In this document: positions 54,398 to 63,237 of the stretch, piece by piece
How positions within the stretch are numbered: the stretch's first letter is position 1
How the letters are laid out: every line of letters begins with the position of its first letter
Assembly (NCBI GenBank): GCA_963785735.1
Contig: CAWAWJ010000001.1
Coordinates: 1,240,001 to 1,304,000 of the forward strand
Origin: REEB95 sp963785735
Lineage (GTDB): Bacteria; Pseudomonadota; Alphaproteobacteria; ATCC43930; CGMCC-115725
Length of the DNA stretch: 64,000 nt
Reading direction: 5' to 3'
The notes under the pieces: model-generated
Told to the model about the DNA's origin: nothing
Seen by the model: the letters and a program-made list of their open reading frames with translations, nothing else
Databases searched by the model: none
Made by a program: the position numbers and the translations under genes

Positions 54398-55057
54398 TCA
54401 CCGCGACAGATCGGCCGAGACGTATTCGGGCTGGTTGAGGCTGCGCGTCAGGTGGAAATCCACCAGGCTATTGCCTTGCTCGATCTCGAAGGCCACCGGC
54501 ACGTCATGATCGTCCAACCAGACGACATCGTGCTTGCGGCCGATGATGTCGTATCGGTGAAGCTTGAGGTCCGCGCCGTCGATGGTAACGTCGGCCTGTC
54601 CGCTGTCGTTGACGCTGACGGAAAAGAACTCGCCGGTCTTGGTCGACATCATGGTGTCGGATTCAAACACTTTGAGCGACCAGGGGTTGGACGGGTGGAC
54701 ATTCGCTGGCGCGGTGAAGACGCCTTCGGGCGTGGTGATGACGAAGCCGTCGCCCTGCGCCTCGCCATGGACTTCAAGCGCGGCGCCGTTCGTGGTGGTG
54801 ACGCTTTGGAAAGCGATCATGCGATTGCCGAGCCACCGCTCGGTGCGCTCCGCTTCCTGCCGGAATACGACGATGCCGAGCAACTTGACCACGACATGCA
54901 GCTCGGTCGTCACCTCGGTCTTGTCGCCGATCTTGTCGATGATGTTGGTATAGGTGCCGACATCGCCGAATGTGGGATGCTCGATCCGGTATTCGTAGAT
55001 TTGCCGCGAAGCGTTGGCGGACACCGGAAAAACCGCCGCTATCGCGCCAAGGATCAC
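54398..55057 (-). CDS. DUF6134-type exported protein
   Basis: This 219-residue protein has SRQIYEYRIEHPTFGDVGTY, EAERTERWLGNRMIAF and LHRYDIIGRKHDVVWLDDHD, a beta-rich pattern like families of exported lipid- or outer-membrane-associated proteins (DUF6134). From the GTG at 55057 the signal peptide is short (MILGAIAAVFPVSANA). An ATG at 55090 in the same frame is followed two codons later by TGA; without that stop the reading would give a full signal peptide (SRIALAGAVILGAIAAVF). The gene may therefore have lost its original start. Confidence 0.7.
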   Translation of the reverse strand: MILGAIAAVFPVSANASRQIYEYRIEHPTFGDVGTYTNIIDKIGDKTEVTTELHVVVKLLGIVVFRQEAERTERWLGNRMIAFQSVTTTNGAALEVHGEAQGDGFVITTPEGVFTAPANVHPSNPWSLKVFESDTMMSTKTGEFFSVSVNDSGQADVTIDGADLKLHRYDIIGRKHDVVWLDDHDVPVAFEIEQGNSLVDFHLTRSLNQPEYVSADLSR

Positions 55058-55297
55058 GGCGCCGGCAAGAGCAATGCGTGATCAATTCATGACCATCCCG
55101 TTCGCACGCCAGCATTCTACACGAAGCGCCGCGCCGGAGATAGCGGGACAGGCCGGTCCGGGTGGTTGCCGGAAATTTCACCATTTTGCCGCGGCCTTGA
55201 ATCCGAGTTGGATTTTTGACCATTCGGTGAAGGCCGGTGGCACAAAAGTGACTTTTCCACCGCGCCGTCTGGCTTAGAATAACGGTGGCAGGCAGTG

Positions 55298-55675
55298 ATG
55301 GCGCGGAGCAAGAACCGTTCGAGCGATGGCGGCGGCAGTCGTGCCTCCGTTTATGATGATTTCTGGTGCTTCTACCTGCGCGTCCACGCCAATCCGCGCC
55401 TGCGCAATTGGCATTATTTCGGCACGGCTCTGGCGTTGTGCGCGTTGTTCGGATTGGCCGCGACGGCAAGCGCGTGGTTCCTGGTTTTGGCGGTCATCGG
55501 CGGCTATGGACCGGCCTGGGCCGGCCATGTCTTTATCGCCGGCAACCGCCCCGCGACGTTCGATCATCCGCTATGGTCGCTGATCAGCGATTTCCGCATG
55601 TTCTGGCTCTGGCTCGCCGGCGGAATCGACAGCGAACTTGCCCGGGCTGGCGTGCCGGTGCGCCGCCAGCGGTGA
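55298..55675 (+). CDS. Mpo1-like (DUF962) membrane protein
   Basis: This 125-residue protein has YLRVHANPRLRNWHYFGTAL, GPAWAGHVFIAGNRPATF and HPLWSLISDFRMFW, with the conserved His residues of the Mpo1/DUF962 family, whose yeast member is an iron-dependent dioxygenase breaking down 2-hydroxy fatty acids. Two helices lie in the middle. ATG 55298 follows GTG 55295 in frame. It precedes the second ferritin-like gene. Confidence 0.88.
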   Translation: MARSKNRSSDGGGSRASVYDDFWCFYLRVHANPRLRNWHYFGTALALCALFGLAATASAWFLVLAVIGGYGPAWAGHVFIAGNRPATFDHPLWSLISDFRMFWLWLAGGIDSELARAGVPVRRQR

Positions 55676-55765
55676 ACGCCGCCACCTTCACATTTTCGCC
55701 ACAAATCATTTATAATTATGACGCGAAGGCCCAAGAGTGGCCCGCATGCAAGCACGGGTGCGTTG

Positions 55766-56602
55766 ATGCTGGATTCGTATCCGGAAGACCATGGCGATGC
55801 GCCGTGGTCGATGAAAGACATTCCCTATCACGCGCTTGACCGCGAGCTGGTGCGGGAGGACGCGCTGCTGTTCTATATCGTCGCCTCCGCCTCCTTCATC
55901 GAGATCACCTCGGACTACTACACCAGGAACCTGATCGCCTTTTTTGAAGGTGATCCGGAGATCGTCGATTGGCTGCAAAACCACTGGGAACCGGAAGAGA
56001 TGCAACATGGCGCGTCGCTCAAGCGCTATGTCCAGACCGCGTGGCCCGATTTCGATTGGGGAGAGGCGTATCGCGGTTTCATGGTCGAGTATGGCGCTCT
56101 TTGCGGCCATGAGCATTATGCCTCGACCCGCGCGCTGGAAATGGCGGCGCGCTGCGTCGTGGAGACCGGCACCTCGAGCTTCTACCGCATGATGGCCGAG
56201 ATCGCGGCCGAACCGGTGTTGAAGGATCTCACATCCAAGATCAGCCTGGACGAGGTGCGGCATTACAAGCATTTCTATCATTATTTTCTGCGCTATCAGG
56301 AGAGCGAGCGCCAAGGCCGCGCCGCCGTGTTCAAGACGTTGTGGGATCGCGTCATGGAGATCGAGGACGAGGACACCTTCATCTCCTTCAAATACATCTT
56401 CCTCAATCGCAATCCGGGCGCTGAATTCCGGCGCCGGGATTACGACGACTACCGCGCCGGCGTGCGTCGCATCGGCAAGGCGCATTTTCCCTACGACATG
56501 GCGTTGAAGATGTTCTTGAAGCCCCTGGGCCTGAGCCCGTCCATAGGCCGGATGGTGCTGCCCACCGCGGTCGCGGCGACGCGGTTGCTGCTCTTGCGCT
56601 AG
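55766..56602 (+). CDS. ferritin-like (putative di-iron) protein, paralogue B
   Basis: This 278-residue protein is a diverged copy of the product at 3196. It keeps EEMQHG and DEVRHYKHFYHYFLRY, ARCVVETGTSSFYRMMAEIA, and an additional ligand-rich segment FIEITSDYYTRNLI. Its N-terminus aligns with paralogue A from DAPWSMKDIP, which supports the ATG at 55766; ATG 55718 is possible but lacks a ribosome-binding site. The neighbours are a DUF962 gene and a glyoxalase-fold gene. Di-iron chemistry on lipids is a guess. Confidence 0.68.
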   Translation: MLDSYPEDHGDAPWSMKDIPYHALDRELVREDALLFYIVASASFIEITSDYYTRNLIAFFEGDPEIVDWLQNHWEPEEMQHGASLKRYVQTAWPDFDWGEAYRGFMVEYGALCGHEHYASTRALEMAARCVVETGTSSFYRMMAEIAAEPVLKDLTSKISLDEVRHYKHFYHYFLRYQESERQGRAAVFKTLWDRVMEIEDEDTFISFKYIFLNRNPGAEFRRRDYDDYRAGVRRIGKAHFPYDMALKMFLKPLGLSPSIGRMVLPTAVAATRLLLLR

Positions 56603-56718
56603 GGCGATCGGCCGAGCCAAAGATCATATTGTCGGCGCCGCTTCGGGGGCGCTAGAATCGCGGCAAAGACGGGCGCGGGCCAAACCGAGCCCAGCCAGAG
56701 GGAAAAGGGGAAACGACC

Positions 56719-57246
56719 ATGCCCGACACCGCCGCTAAACCGGATGACGCAGCCGGCTCGCCCAAGCCGCAGCCGGCCTTGAAGCTCAATTTCCTGTCGC
56801 ACGGCACGCTCGAATCGACCGATCTCGATTTCACGCGCAAATTCTACGAGGAATTCCTCGGCCTCGACGTGGTCAAGACCAGCCCGATCTCGCTCATGAT
56901 CCGGCTCGGCGGCAACAACACCATCGCCACGGTCAAGTGCAAGACCAAGCAGCCGATGAATCTCCTGGGCCATAACGGCCTCGACGTCGAAACCAAGGAA
57001 GAGGTCGACGAGTGCTATCGCACCGTCATGGAGCAGAAAGACAAGTGGAAGCTGACCAAGATCAGCAAGCCGATCCTCCAGCACGGCACTTACAGCTTCT
57101 ATTTCTGGGATTGCGACCTGAATTGCTGGGAGATTCTGACCAATCCCAAGGGCGGATATTCCTGGCTTTTCCCGCTGGGCGATCTCGAGGGCAAGGGCCA
57201 CCAGGACAAGAGCTTCAAGCGCCCGGGCGTGAAAACACCGGATTGA
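56719..57246 (+). CDS. VOC (glyoxalase/dioxygenase-fold) protein
   Basis: This 175-residue protein has one clear VOC motif block: LSHGTLESTDLDFTRKFYEE then FLGLDVV, and a later LQHGTYSFYFWDCDLNCWEI with candidate metal ligands His and Glu. Many ring-cleavage and isomerase enzymes share this fold. It is adjacent to the aromatic-acid-like cluster and may act in it. A GGGAAA-type site precedes the ATG. Confidence 0.8.
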   Translation: MPDTAAKPDDAAGSPKPQPALKLNFLSHGTLESTDLDFTRKFYEEFLGLDVVKTSPISLMIRLGGNNTIATVKCKTKQPMNLLGHNGLDVETKEEVDECYRTVMEQKDKWKLTKISKPILQHGTYSFYFWDCDLNCWEILTNPKGGYSWLFPLGDLEGKGHQDKSFKRPGVKTPD

Positions 57247-57258
57247 GCCTGCCGCGGC

Positions 57259-57996
57259 TCAGGCGCCGCGCTTGAACGGCACCCCGGCGCGGTTGCACCA
57301 GCCTTCCCAGGCGCGGTCGAAACCTTCCGACGGCTTGCCCTTGGCTTGGCGGTCGAGGATTTTCTGAATCTCGCCTGGTGACAGGAAATTGATTTTTTTG
57401 CCGAAGCGCAGCGCGTCCATCTGGAGATGCGCGTTGACCTCCAAATAAACCGCAATATAGACCGCCTCGCGCAAGGATCGGCCCGCCGTGACCGAACCGT
57501 GGCCGCGCATCAGCGCGGTCTTGCCCGACCCCACCGTTTTGGCCAGGTCGCGGCCCTGCGCCATGTCGGTGACCAGCATGTCGGTGTCGCCGAAATTCCG
57601 GCGCGGCTCCCAGATCGGAACCTCGGCCCCGATGGTTGCGCACATATGCATCACCGGCCTGAGCGTCTCGCCCACCACGCCGAAGGGAATGACGCTCGGG
57701 CTGTGGCTGTGCACCACGCCGTTTATCTCGGCGCGCGTCTCGTAAAGCGCGCCATGGATGAAACGCTCGTTATAGGGCCGCCTGCCGCGCGCCTCGAGCG
57801 GTTCGCCCTCGAGGGTGAATTCCATGATATCCTCGGGCTCGATGCATTCGGGCGGCCGCGCGCGCGACAGCAGATAACGCTTGGGGTCGTGGGGATGCCG
57901 GGCGCTGACATGGCCGAAGCCGTCGACCACGCCCATGGCGGCGAGGATGCGATTGGCCGCGACCAGGTCTTCGATCAGCTCGTCATAACCCGCCAT
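57259..57996 (-). CDS. class II aldolase/adducin-family protein 1
   Basis: This 245-residue zinc enzyme has HxH in GVVHSHSPSVIPFG, a third His in LMRGHGSV, and NERFIHGALYE. Members are aldolases or decarboxylases of hydroxylated acids, including 3,4-dihydroxyphthalate decarboxylase. It is the last gene of the minus-strand dioxygenase operon. It is a diverged relative of the gene at 61805, placed symmetrically at the other edge of the cluster. Confidence 0.85.
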   Translation of the reverse strand: MAGYDELIEDLVAANRILAAMGVVDGFGHVSARHPHDPKRYLLSRARPPECIEPEDIMEFTLEGEPLEARGRRPYNERFIHGALYETRAEINGVVHSHSPSVIPFGVVGETLRPVMHMCATIGAEVPIWEPRRNFGDTDMLVTDMAQGRDLAKTVGSGKTALMRGHGSVTAGRSLREAVYIAVYLEVNAHLQMDALRFGKKINFLSPGEIQKILDRQAKGKPSEGFDRAWEGWCNRAGVPFKRGA

Positions 57997-58004
57997 GATC
58001 CGTC

Positions 58005-58508
58005 CTATAGGATGAAGCTGACCGAGCCGAGCGAGCCCAGCTCTTGCGCGTCGAGCAGCACGCGGCGCTCCTTGATGCGGAGTTGCTTGCCCACGCGCTT
58101 CAGCACATAGCGGTAGGCGCCCACATATTCCCGCGCGCGCTCGAAGCGGCGATAGCGGTAGCAGACGAAATTGGCGGCGACGTGGACGAGATCGCCCTCG
58201 CTCGCGGTGATGCGCACGTTGGAGATCATCCGCCGCGTGCGCGAATGCGGCTGCTCGGCGTGGCAATTGGGGTCCATGATGCGGATGATGCGTTCTTTCA
58301 GCCGCGTGGCGTCGTCGGCGATGGTAAAGAGCGTATCGCGGTGGTCGCTCTCGGGCTTGTCGTTGGGCGGAATGTAATATCCCACATCCTCGGTCAGAAG
58401 CTTGAGCCAATCCTCGAGCTTCCAATCATCCAACAGCGCGGCTTCGTGGAACAGGAAATCCTCGATCTCGGCGCGGGTCGGAAGCGCCATCGCGCGGGCC
58501 TCATCCAT
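58005..58508 (-). CDS. aromatic-ring-hydroxylating dioxygenase, beta subunit
   Basis: This 167-residue protein is the small, structural subunit: RAEIEDFLFHEAALLDDWKL, EDVGYYIPPND and RRMISNVRITASEGD match the beta-subunit family and the length is normal. The start shares bases with the alpha-subunit stop (TGATG), so both subunits are made together, forming an alpha3-beta3 oxygenase. Confidence 0.92.
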   Translation of the reverse strand: MDEARAMALPTRAEIEDFLFHEAALLDDWKLEDWLKLLTEDVGYYIPPNDKPESDHRDTLFTIADDATRLKERIIRIMDPNCHAEQPHSRTRRMISNVRITASEGDLVHVAANFVCYRYRRFERAREYVGAYRYVLKRVGKQLRIKERRVLLDAQELGSLGSVSFIL

Positions 58509-59800
58509 CAGGCCTCCTCCATCAGGCGATTCCAATGGCGCCAGAAGATGCGCAGATGGTGCTCGTCGCTGTTGAGAAAGTCGCTGTCCTTTCCCATGCC
58601 GCGCGACATTTCGGACCAGGGCACGTCCTGCCAATTGGCCAGGCCCTGCTGCACCAGTTCCAGCGCCTCGACGTCGTCGGGGGTGGCGAAACCGCCGGGG
58701 CCGTAGAATGTCAGGAAGGCGTCGAGACGCCGCGCCCTCGCGCGTTCGCTTTCCTCTTCCGGACCGAGCGCCCAGGCCGTGACATGCATCCGGCCGGCGC
58801 CGTCGGGAAAGAAAGTCCTGACCGTGACCGACGAGCCGTCATTGATCACCAGATTGGGGAAGATCACCAGATTACGGTTGGTGTCGGCCACGCGCGCGGC
58901 GCGCTCGGGCCCGAGGCGTTGCACGAGTTCCTTGCGGATGGCGTCGATCTCGGGCTTGGCGTCCTCGCCATAGATCGGAATCCATTTCGCCACCGGCCGT
59001 CCGCGGAAATTCACGTTGTCGGTGGTAAAATTGCCGTTGCCGAGGTCGATTGCCAGCCCCTTGCTCGGCAACAGCATACCGGCCTCTTTCGATGGCGTGA
59101 CGTTGACGCCGGAATTCTTCATGTAATTGAGCCAGGTCGAATGGGTCGAGGGCAGGTGGTAATCATCGACGCTGTTCTCGACCATCAGCTTCCAATTGGC
59201 GGCGACGTCGTATTCCTGGACGCCGGAGACGATCTGCATCCTGCCCGAAGGCGACTGATCGATCACCAAATCGATGTAGTCGGTGGCGCGGCCGAGATAA
59301 TCCTTGAGCGATGGCGCCTTGGCGTCGAGGTTGAGGAACCAGAAATCGCGGTAGGATTCGAAACGCGGCGGCGACGTCAGGCCATATTCGGCCTTCCGGA
59401 AAGAAGCGGCATAGGCGTCGTCGCCGGGCACGCCCACCAACTGGCCGTCATTGGCATAGCTCCAGCCGTGATAGACGCAGTTAAATCGCCGCGCATTGCC
59501 GGCGCGCGCGGTGCAGACGATGGCGCCGCGGTGGCGGCAGGTATTGAGCAGGCAACGGATCGCGCCTTGACCGTCGCGGCAGAAGATCACCGGCCGTCCC
59601 GCCACCCGCCTTGTGACAAAATCATTGGGTTGCTTCACTTCGGAGGCGTGGCCGACATAAATCCAGCTTTTGGCGAACACCGCCGTCAGCTCGCGCCGCA
59701 GGATCTCCTCCGATACCAGCACTTCCCGGTTCAAGAGGAAGCGCTTGTTGTCGGGATCGTCGATGATATAGGCGTGGTTGCGGCGCTGGCGCGTGTGCAT
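58508..59800 (-). CDS. aromatic-ring-hydroxylating dioxygenase, alpha subunit
   Basis: This 430-residue catalytic subunit has the Rieske cluster site CRHRGAIVC with NCVYHGW, and the mononuclear iron site in ENSVDDYHLPSTH (2-His plus a distal Asp). It adds O2 to an aromatic ring; its substrate is unknown. ATG 59800 is chosen over 59839 for its match to the family start. No ferredoxin or reductase gene is in view, so electrons must come from elsewhere. Confidence 0.92.
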   Translation of the reverse strand: MHTRQRRNHAYIIDDPDNKRFLLNREVLVSEEILRRELTAVFAKSWIYVGHASEVKQPNDFVTRRVAGRPVIFCRDGQGAIRCLLNTCRHRGAIVCTARAGNARRFNCVYHGWSYANDGQLVGVPGDDAYAASFRKAEYGLTSPPRFESYRDFWFLNLDAKAPSLKDYLGRATDYIDLVIDQSPSGRMQIVSGVQEYDVAANWKLMVENSVDDYHLPSTHSTWLNYMKNSGVNVTPSKEAGMLLPSKGLAIDLGNGNFTTDNVNFRGRPVAKWIPIYGEDAKPEIDAIRKELVQRLGPERAARVADTNRNLVIFPNLVINDGSSVTVRTFFPDGAGRMHVTAWALGPEEESERARARRLDAFLTFYGPGGFATPDDVEALELVQQGLANWQDVPWSEMSRGMGKDSDFLNSDEHHLRIFWRHWNRLMEEA

Positions 59801-59931
59801 CTCGCGCGGAATTAATGGGCAAGAGCGCCGGGAAGTCAACGCGCGACCGGGCGTCCATCGGTCTTGGGGCGATCTTGGCTATGGACAAGCCGGGAGCGGC
59901 CCCGGATATTGGCCAGCTTGGGAGGCCAGGA

Positions 59932-60954
59932 ATGAAGAAACTCGACATCTTTCCGCACATCTTTCCCAAAACCTATTTCGACAAGATGGTCGAAATCGTG
60001 CCCAACAAGGACGCGATCAGACGGTGGACCAACATTCCGGTGCTGTTCGATCTCGAAAAGCGACTCAAGATGATGGACGAGTTCGAGCAGTATCAGCAGG
60101 TGCTGACGCTCTCCATGCCGGCGGTGGAATATGTCGCGCCCCCCGATAAGTCGCCCGCTCTGGCGCGGCTCGCCAATGACGGCATGCATGACATCTGCGC
60201 CAAATACCCCGACCGGTTCCCCGCATGGGTTGCCTCGGTGCCGATGAACAACGTCAAGGCGACGCTCGACGAGGTCACCCGCGCGGTGGAGAAGATGGGC
60301 GCCAAGGGCATCCAGATCTTCACCAACGTCAACGGCCGGCCTTTGGACGATCCGGAATTTTCGCCGATCTTCGAAAAAATGCATTCCTATGATCTGCCCG
60401 TCTGGATGCATCCGACGCGCGGCCAGAAATTCGCCGATTACCCGGGCGAGAAGGGCTCGCGCTTCGACATCTGGTGGGTATTCGGCTGGCCCTATGAAAC
60501 CTCGGCGGCGATGGCGCGCATGGTGTTTTCGGGATTCTTCGACCGCTGGCCCAAGCTCAAGATCATCACCCACCATATGGGCGCGATGGTTCCGTTCCTC
60601 GAGGCGCGGGTGGGGATGGGCCTCGACCAACTTGGCTCGCGCGAGGGCGCGGAGGAAGTCTATAAGCCGATCATCGCCGGCATGAAGGCCAAGGGAAAGC
60701 GCCCGGTCGATTATTTCCGCGGCTTCTACGCCGACACCGCGATCAACGGCTCGGCCTCGGGCATGCGCTGCGGACTCGATTTCTTCGGCATCGATCATTG
60801 CCTGTTCGGCACCGATTGTCCGTTCGATCCCGAAGGCGGACCGCTCTTCATCCGCGAGATCATCAAGGCGATAGGCCTACTAGGCCTGTCCCCGGGCGAT
60901 CTCGAAAAGCTGTACGAGGGCAATGCGCGGCGTATGCTGCGCTTGAAGAACTGA
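59932..60954 (+). CDS. amidohydrolase-2 (ACMSD/resorcylate decarboxylase-like) protein
   Basis: This 340-residue TIM-barrel protein has DLPVWMHPTRG, ITHHMGAMVPF and FGTDCPFDPEGG, the later metal-binding blocks. The first block reads LDIFPHIFP where ACMSD-type enzymes have D-x-H-x-H, so the first His is replaced by Phe. It may be a non-oxidative decarboxylase of hydroxylated aromatic acids with changed metal binding. ATG 59932 follows GGGAGG. It is divergent from the dioxygenase operon and begins the plus-strand half of the cluster. Confidence 0.82.
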   Translation: MKKLDIFPHIFPKTYFDKMVEIVPNKDAIRRWTNIPVLFDLEKRLKMMDEFEQYQQVLTLSMPAVEYVAPPDKSPALARLANDGMHDICAKYPDRFPAWVASVPMNNVKATLDEVTRAVEKMGAKGIQIFTNVNGRPLDDPEFSPIFEKMHSYDLPVWMHPTRGQKFADYPGEKGSRFDIWWVFGWPYETSAAMARMVFSGFFDRWPKLKIITHHMGAMVPFLEARVGMGLDQLGSREGAEEVYKPIIAGMKAKGKRPVDYFRGFYADTAINGSASGMRCGLDFFGIDHCLFGTDCPFDPEGGPLFIREIIKAIGLLGLSPGDLEKLYEGNARRMLRLKN

Positions 60955-61008
60955 GAACGATGCCGCGCCAATGACTGGCCAAAAAGCCGGTCAAAACGGA
61001 ACGCCGTT

Positions 61009-61791
61009 ATGGGGGAAGTCAGCCTTATCGATCTGTCGAAAACCTTCACTCTGCGCCTCGCGGGCGGGGTGCAAAGCGTGCGGGCGCTCGACCGCGTCAA
61101 CTTCACCGTCAAGGACGGCGAGGTGGTGGCGTTGATCGGGCCCTCTGGTTGCGGCAAGACCACCGCGCTGCGCATCGTCATGGGGCTCGAACAGGCGAGT
61201 TCCGGCCGTGTGACGGTGGACGGGCGCGATGTCACGGGCTGCGGCTACGATCGCGGCATGGTGTTCCAGCACGCCGAGCTGCTGCCGTGGCTCACATCTT
61301 TGCAGAACGTGATGTTCGGCCTGGAGATGAAAGGCGTGCGTGGAAAGGCATTGCATGAAGCTTCGATGCGCGCGCTGGAATTGGTGGGTCTCACGGATGC
61401 AGCCAACCGTCGGCCCTATCAGCTCTCGGGCGGCATGCAGCAGCGCGTTGGCATCGCCCGGGCGCTCGCCATCGATCCCACGGTGCTGCTGATGGACGAA
61501 CCCTTCGGCGCGCTCGACGCCCAGACCCGCGAGGGGCTGCAGGGAGAACTGCTCGAACTCCACCGCCGCACGCACAAGACCATCCTGTTCGTCACCCATG
61601 ATCTCGACGAGGCGGTGTCGTTGGCCGACCGTGTGGTGGTGATGCGCGAGGGACGAGTGCAGGAGATCGTCGAGGTTCCGCTCGGCCGCGCGCGCGAGGA
61701 TCTGGCGGCGGTTCGCGGCACGCCCCAATTCACCGAAACCCGCTATCGCATCTGGCGCGGCATGCACGCCATGCCGTCCGCCGCTCACTGA
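61009..61791 (+). CDS. ABC transporter ATP-binding protein (nitrate/sulfonate/taurine type)
   Basis: This 260-residue ATPase has Walker A GPSGCGKTT, signature LSGGMQQRVGIARALA, Walker B VLLMDEPFG and a D-loop/H-loop (GALDAQTR, FVTHDLDEA). The sequence is nearest to SsuB/TauB-like ATPases that import organic anions. No permease or binding-protein gene is visible in the window, so it is an orphan subunit within the aromatic-acid-type cluster. It follows the amidohydrolase gene by 54 bases. Confidence 0.9.
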   Translation: MGEVSLIDLSKTFTLRLAGGVQSVRALDRVNFTVKDGEVVALIGPSGCGKTTALRIVMGLEQASSGRVTVDGRDVTGCGYDRGMVFQHAELLPWLTSLQNVMFGLEMKGVRGKALHEASMRALELVGLTDAANRRPYQLSGGMQQRVGIARALAIDPTVLLMDEPFGALDAQTREGLQGELLELHRRTHKTILFVTHDLDEAVSLADRVVVMREGRVQEIVEVPLGRAREDLAAVRGTPQFTETRYRIWRGMHAMPSAAH

Positions 61792-61804
61792 GGAAAGCAG
61801 CGTC

Positions 61805-62530
61805 ATGACCAAATCGGCAAAAATTCAAAAAGCCTCCGGCGATCTGCTCGATGAGCTGGTGACCGGCAACCATATCCTCTCTCACGAGAAGGTGGTCGAC
61901 GCCTTCGGCCATATCAGCGTCCGCCATGACAAGGACCCGGGCAAGTTCCTGATGGCGCGCCATCTTGCTCCCGGCCTGGTTTCGGCCAAGGACATCGTCA
62001 CCTTCGATCTCGACAGCAACCCGGTGGCCAACCCGGCCAAGCGCTATTACAGCGAGCGGTTCATCCACGGCGAGATCTACAAGAAGCGGCCCGAGGTGAT
62101 GGCCGTGATCCATTGCCATGCACCGTCGCTGATCCCCTTCGGCGCGACCAAGGTGCCGTTGAAGCCGATCTATCACATGAGCGGCTATCTCGGCGCCGGC
62201 GTGCCGGTGTTCGATATCCGCCAATCCTTCGGCATGACCGACATGCTGATCCGCACGGCGGAACTGGGCCGGGCGCTGGCCGTGTCGCTCGGCGACAAAC
62301 CGATCGTGCTGATGCGCGGCCACGGCGCGACCATGGTCGGGCATTCGATCAAGCAGGCGGTCTATCGCGCGATCTATGCGGCGATGAATGCCGCCATGCA
62401 GATGGAGGCGCTGCGGCTGGGATCGCCGACCTATCTCGAAGGCGATGAAGCGAGGCTAGCCGGCGAGGGGAATGACCGCTCGCTCGACCGCGCCTGGAAC
62501 TATTGGGCCGACGCGGCCAAGGGCCAATAA
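61805..62530 (+). CDS. class II aldolase/adducin-family protein 2
   Basis: This 241-residue protein has AVIHCHAPSLIPFG, LMRGHGATMVG and SERFIHGEIYK, giving the zinc-binding His set, and DAFGHISVRH near the start. It belongs to the same family as the gene at 57259 but is clearly different in sequence. It ends the plus-strand half of the cluster, with a hairpin right after it. Confidence 0.85.
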   Translation: MTKSAKIQKASGDLLDELVTGNHILSHEKVVDAFGHISVRHDKDPGKFLMARHLAPGLVSAKDIVTFDLDSNPVANPAKRYYSERFIHGEIYKKRPEVMAVIHCHAPSLIPFGATKVPLKPIYHMSGYLGAGVPVFDIRQSFGMTDMLIRTAELGRALAVSLGDKPIVLMRGHGATMVGHSIKQAVYRAIYAAMNAAMQMEALRLGSPTYLEGDEARLAGEGNDRSLDRAWNYWADAAKGQ

Positions 62531-62532
62531 CC

Positions 62533-62551
62533 CCCGGCCTGACGGGCCGGG
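62533..62551. terminator. hairpin between convergent genes
   Basis: CCCGGCC and GGCCGGG form a perfect 7-base stem around TGACG between the aldolase stop and the end of the convergent small gene. No T-run follows on either strand, but the position fits a two-way terminator. Confidence 0.5.
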
Positions 62552-62552
62552 C

Positions 62553-62852
62553 CTAGTTGCCCTCGGTCATCACGTCGCCTTGCGGCGACAGCACCACGTT
62601 CACCGGGCTGCCGTCCTTCATGCCTTGGGCGTGCCAGTAATTGTCGCAACCCTTGGCGAAGTCGTGCAGCTGGGTGTATCCCGCGGCCGCGAACTTTTGC
62701 TTGGCCATGGCCATGGTCGAGCCGTCGAGATGGTCGCTTGGGTCGCAATTGTTGCTCATCTGCTGCGCCGTGGCGCTGCCGATGATCGGCGCGTTGGGAG
62801 CGATAGCGAGCATGGCGAGCGCCGCAACGGCGATGACGCTTATCTTCTTCAT
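62553..62852 (-). CDS. small exported protein of unknown function
   Basis: This 99-residue protein has a signal peptide (MKKISVIAVAALAMLAIAPN ending near SATA) and a short mature part with two Cys, NNCDPSDHLDGST and FAKGCDNYWHAQG, that could form a disulfide. QKFAAAGYTQLHDF and VVLSPQGDVMTEGN give it a PepSY-like feel, but I do not recognise it. It is divergent from the kdp leader. Confidence 0.6.
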   Translation of the reverse strand: MKKISVIAVAALAMLAIAPNAPIIGSATAQQMSNNCDPSDHLDGSTMAMAKQKFAAAGYTQLHDFAKGCDNYWHAQGMKDGSPVNVVLSPQGDVMTEGN

Positions 62853-63035
62853 GAGAGCACCTATCAATGAAATTCGTGGGAGGGGTCGTGGACACGGGGC
62901 ACAATCCGCGAGGCCCGGCAATCTTGCCGAGTTTCGGTGGAATTACTAAGGCCCATTTCCGGCGTTTTTAAGGCAGCCGGCCGGCGCCGGTTTGGCCGCC
63001 ATTACCATGGGATTGGATCGCTTTTGCCGCGAATC

Positions 63036-63057
63036 TTTATCCCGCCTTTATGCCGGC
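63036..63057. promoter_or_regulatory. 11-bp direct repeats upstream of the kdp leader
   Basis: TTTATCCCGCC (63036-63046) and TTTATGCCGGC (63047-63057) match at 9 of 11 bases and sit head to tail with a one-turn period, the layout bound by OmpR-type regulators such as KdpE. A related TTTATATGCGG lies at 63078-63088. Confidence 0.4.
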
Positions 63058-63146
63058 TCGATCAAATCCGCCGCGAATTTATATGCGGAAAAGGCCATAT
63101 ATCGCGCGGTCGCCCCTTGAAACGGCCCGTCCCGGAGCTTCCCGCC

Positions 63147-63230
63147 ATGCTCGATATCGTCCTGATAGCCGCCGGCGCCGGCTTTTTCGTTCTTGCCATT
63201 CTTTATGTCCTCGCCTGCGACCGGATGTGA
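63147..63230 (+). CDS. 27-residue membrane microprotein of the kdp operon
   Basis: It encodes MLDIVLIAAGAGFFVLAILY followed by VLACDRM, one membrane helix ending in the motif C-D-R. A similar tiny gene precedes kdpF in many alphaproteobacterial kdp operons. It starts after CGGAG and ends 7 bases before kdpF. Its function is not known; a role in assembling the Kdp pump is possible. Confidence 0.7.
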   Translation: MLDIVLIAAGAGFFVLAILYVLACDRM

Positions 63231-63237
63231 GGCCGCC

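Noticed and set aside
55080..55092. Selenocysteine at the TGA after Met-Asn of the DUF6134-type gene
   Set aside because: The position within a signal peptide and the lack of a hairpin immediately after make recoding implausible.
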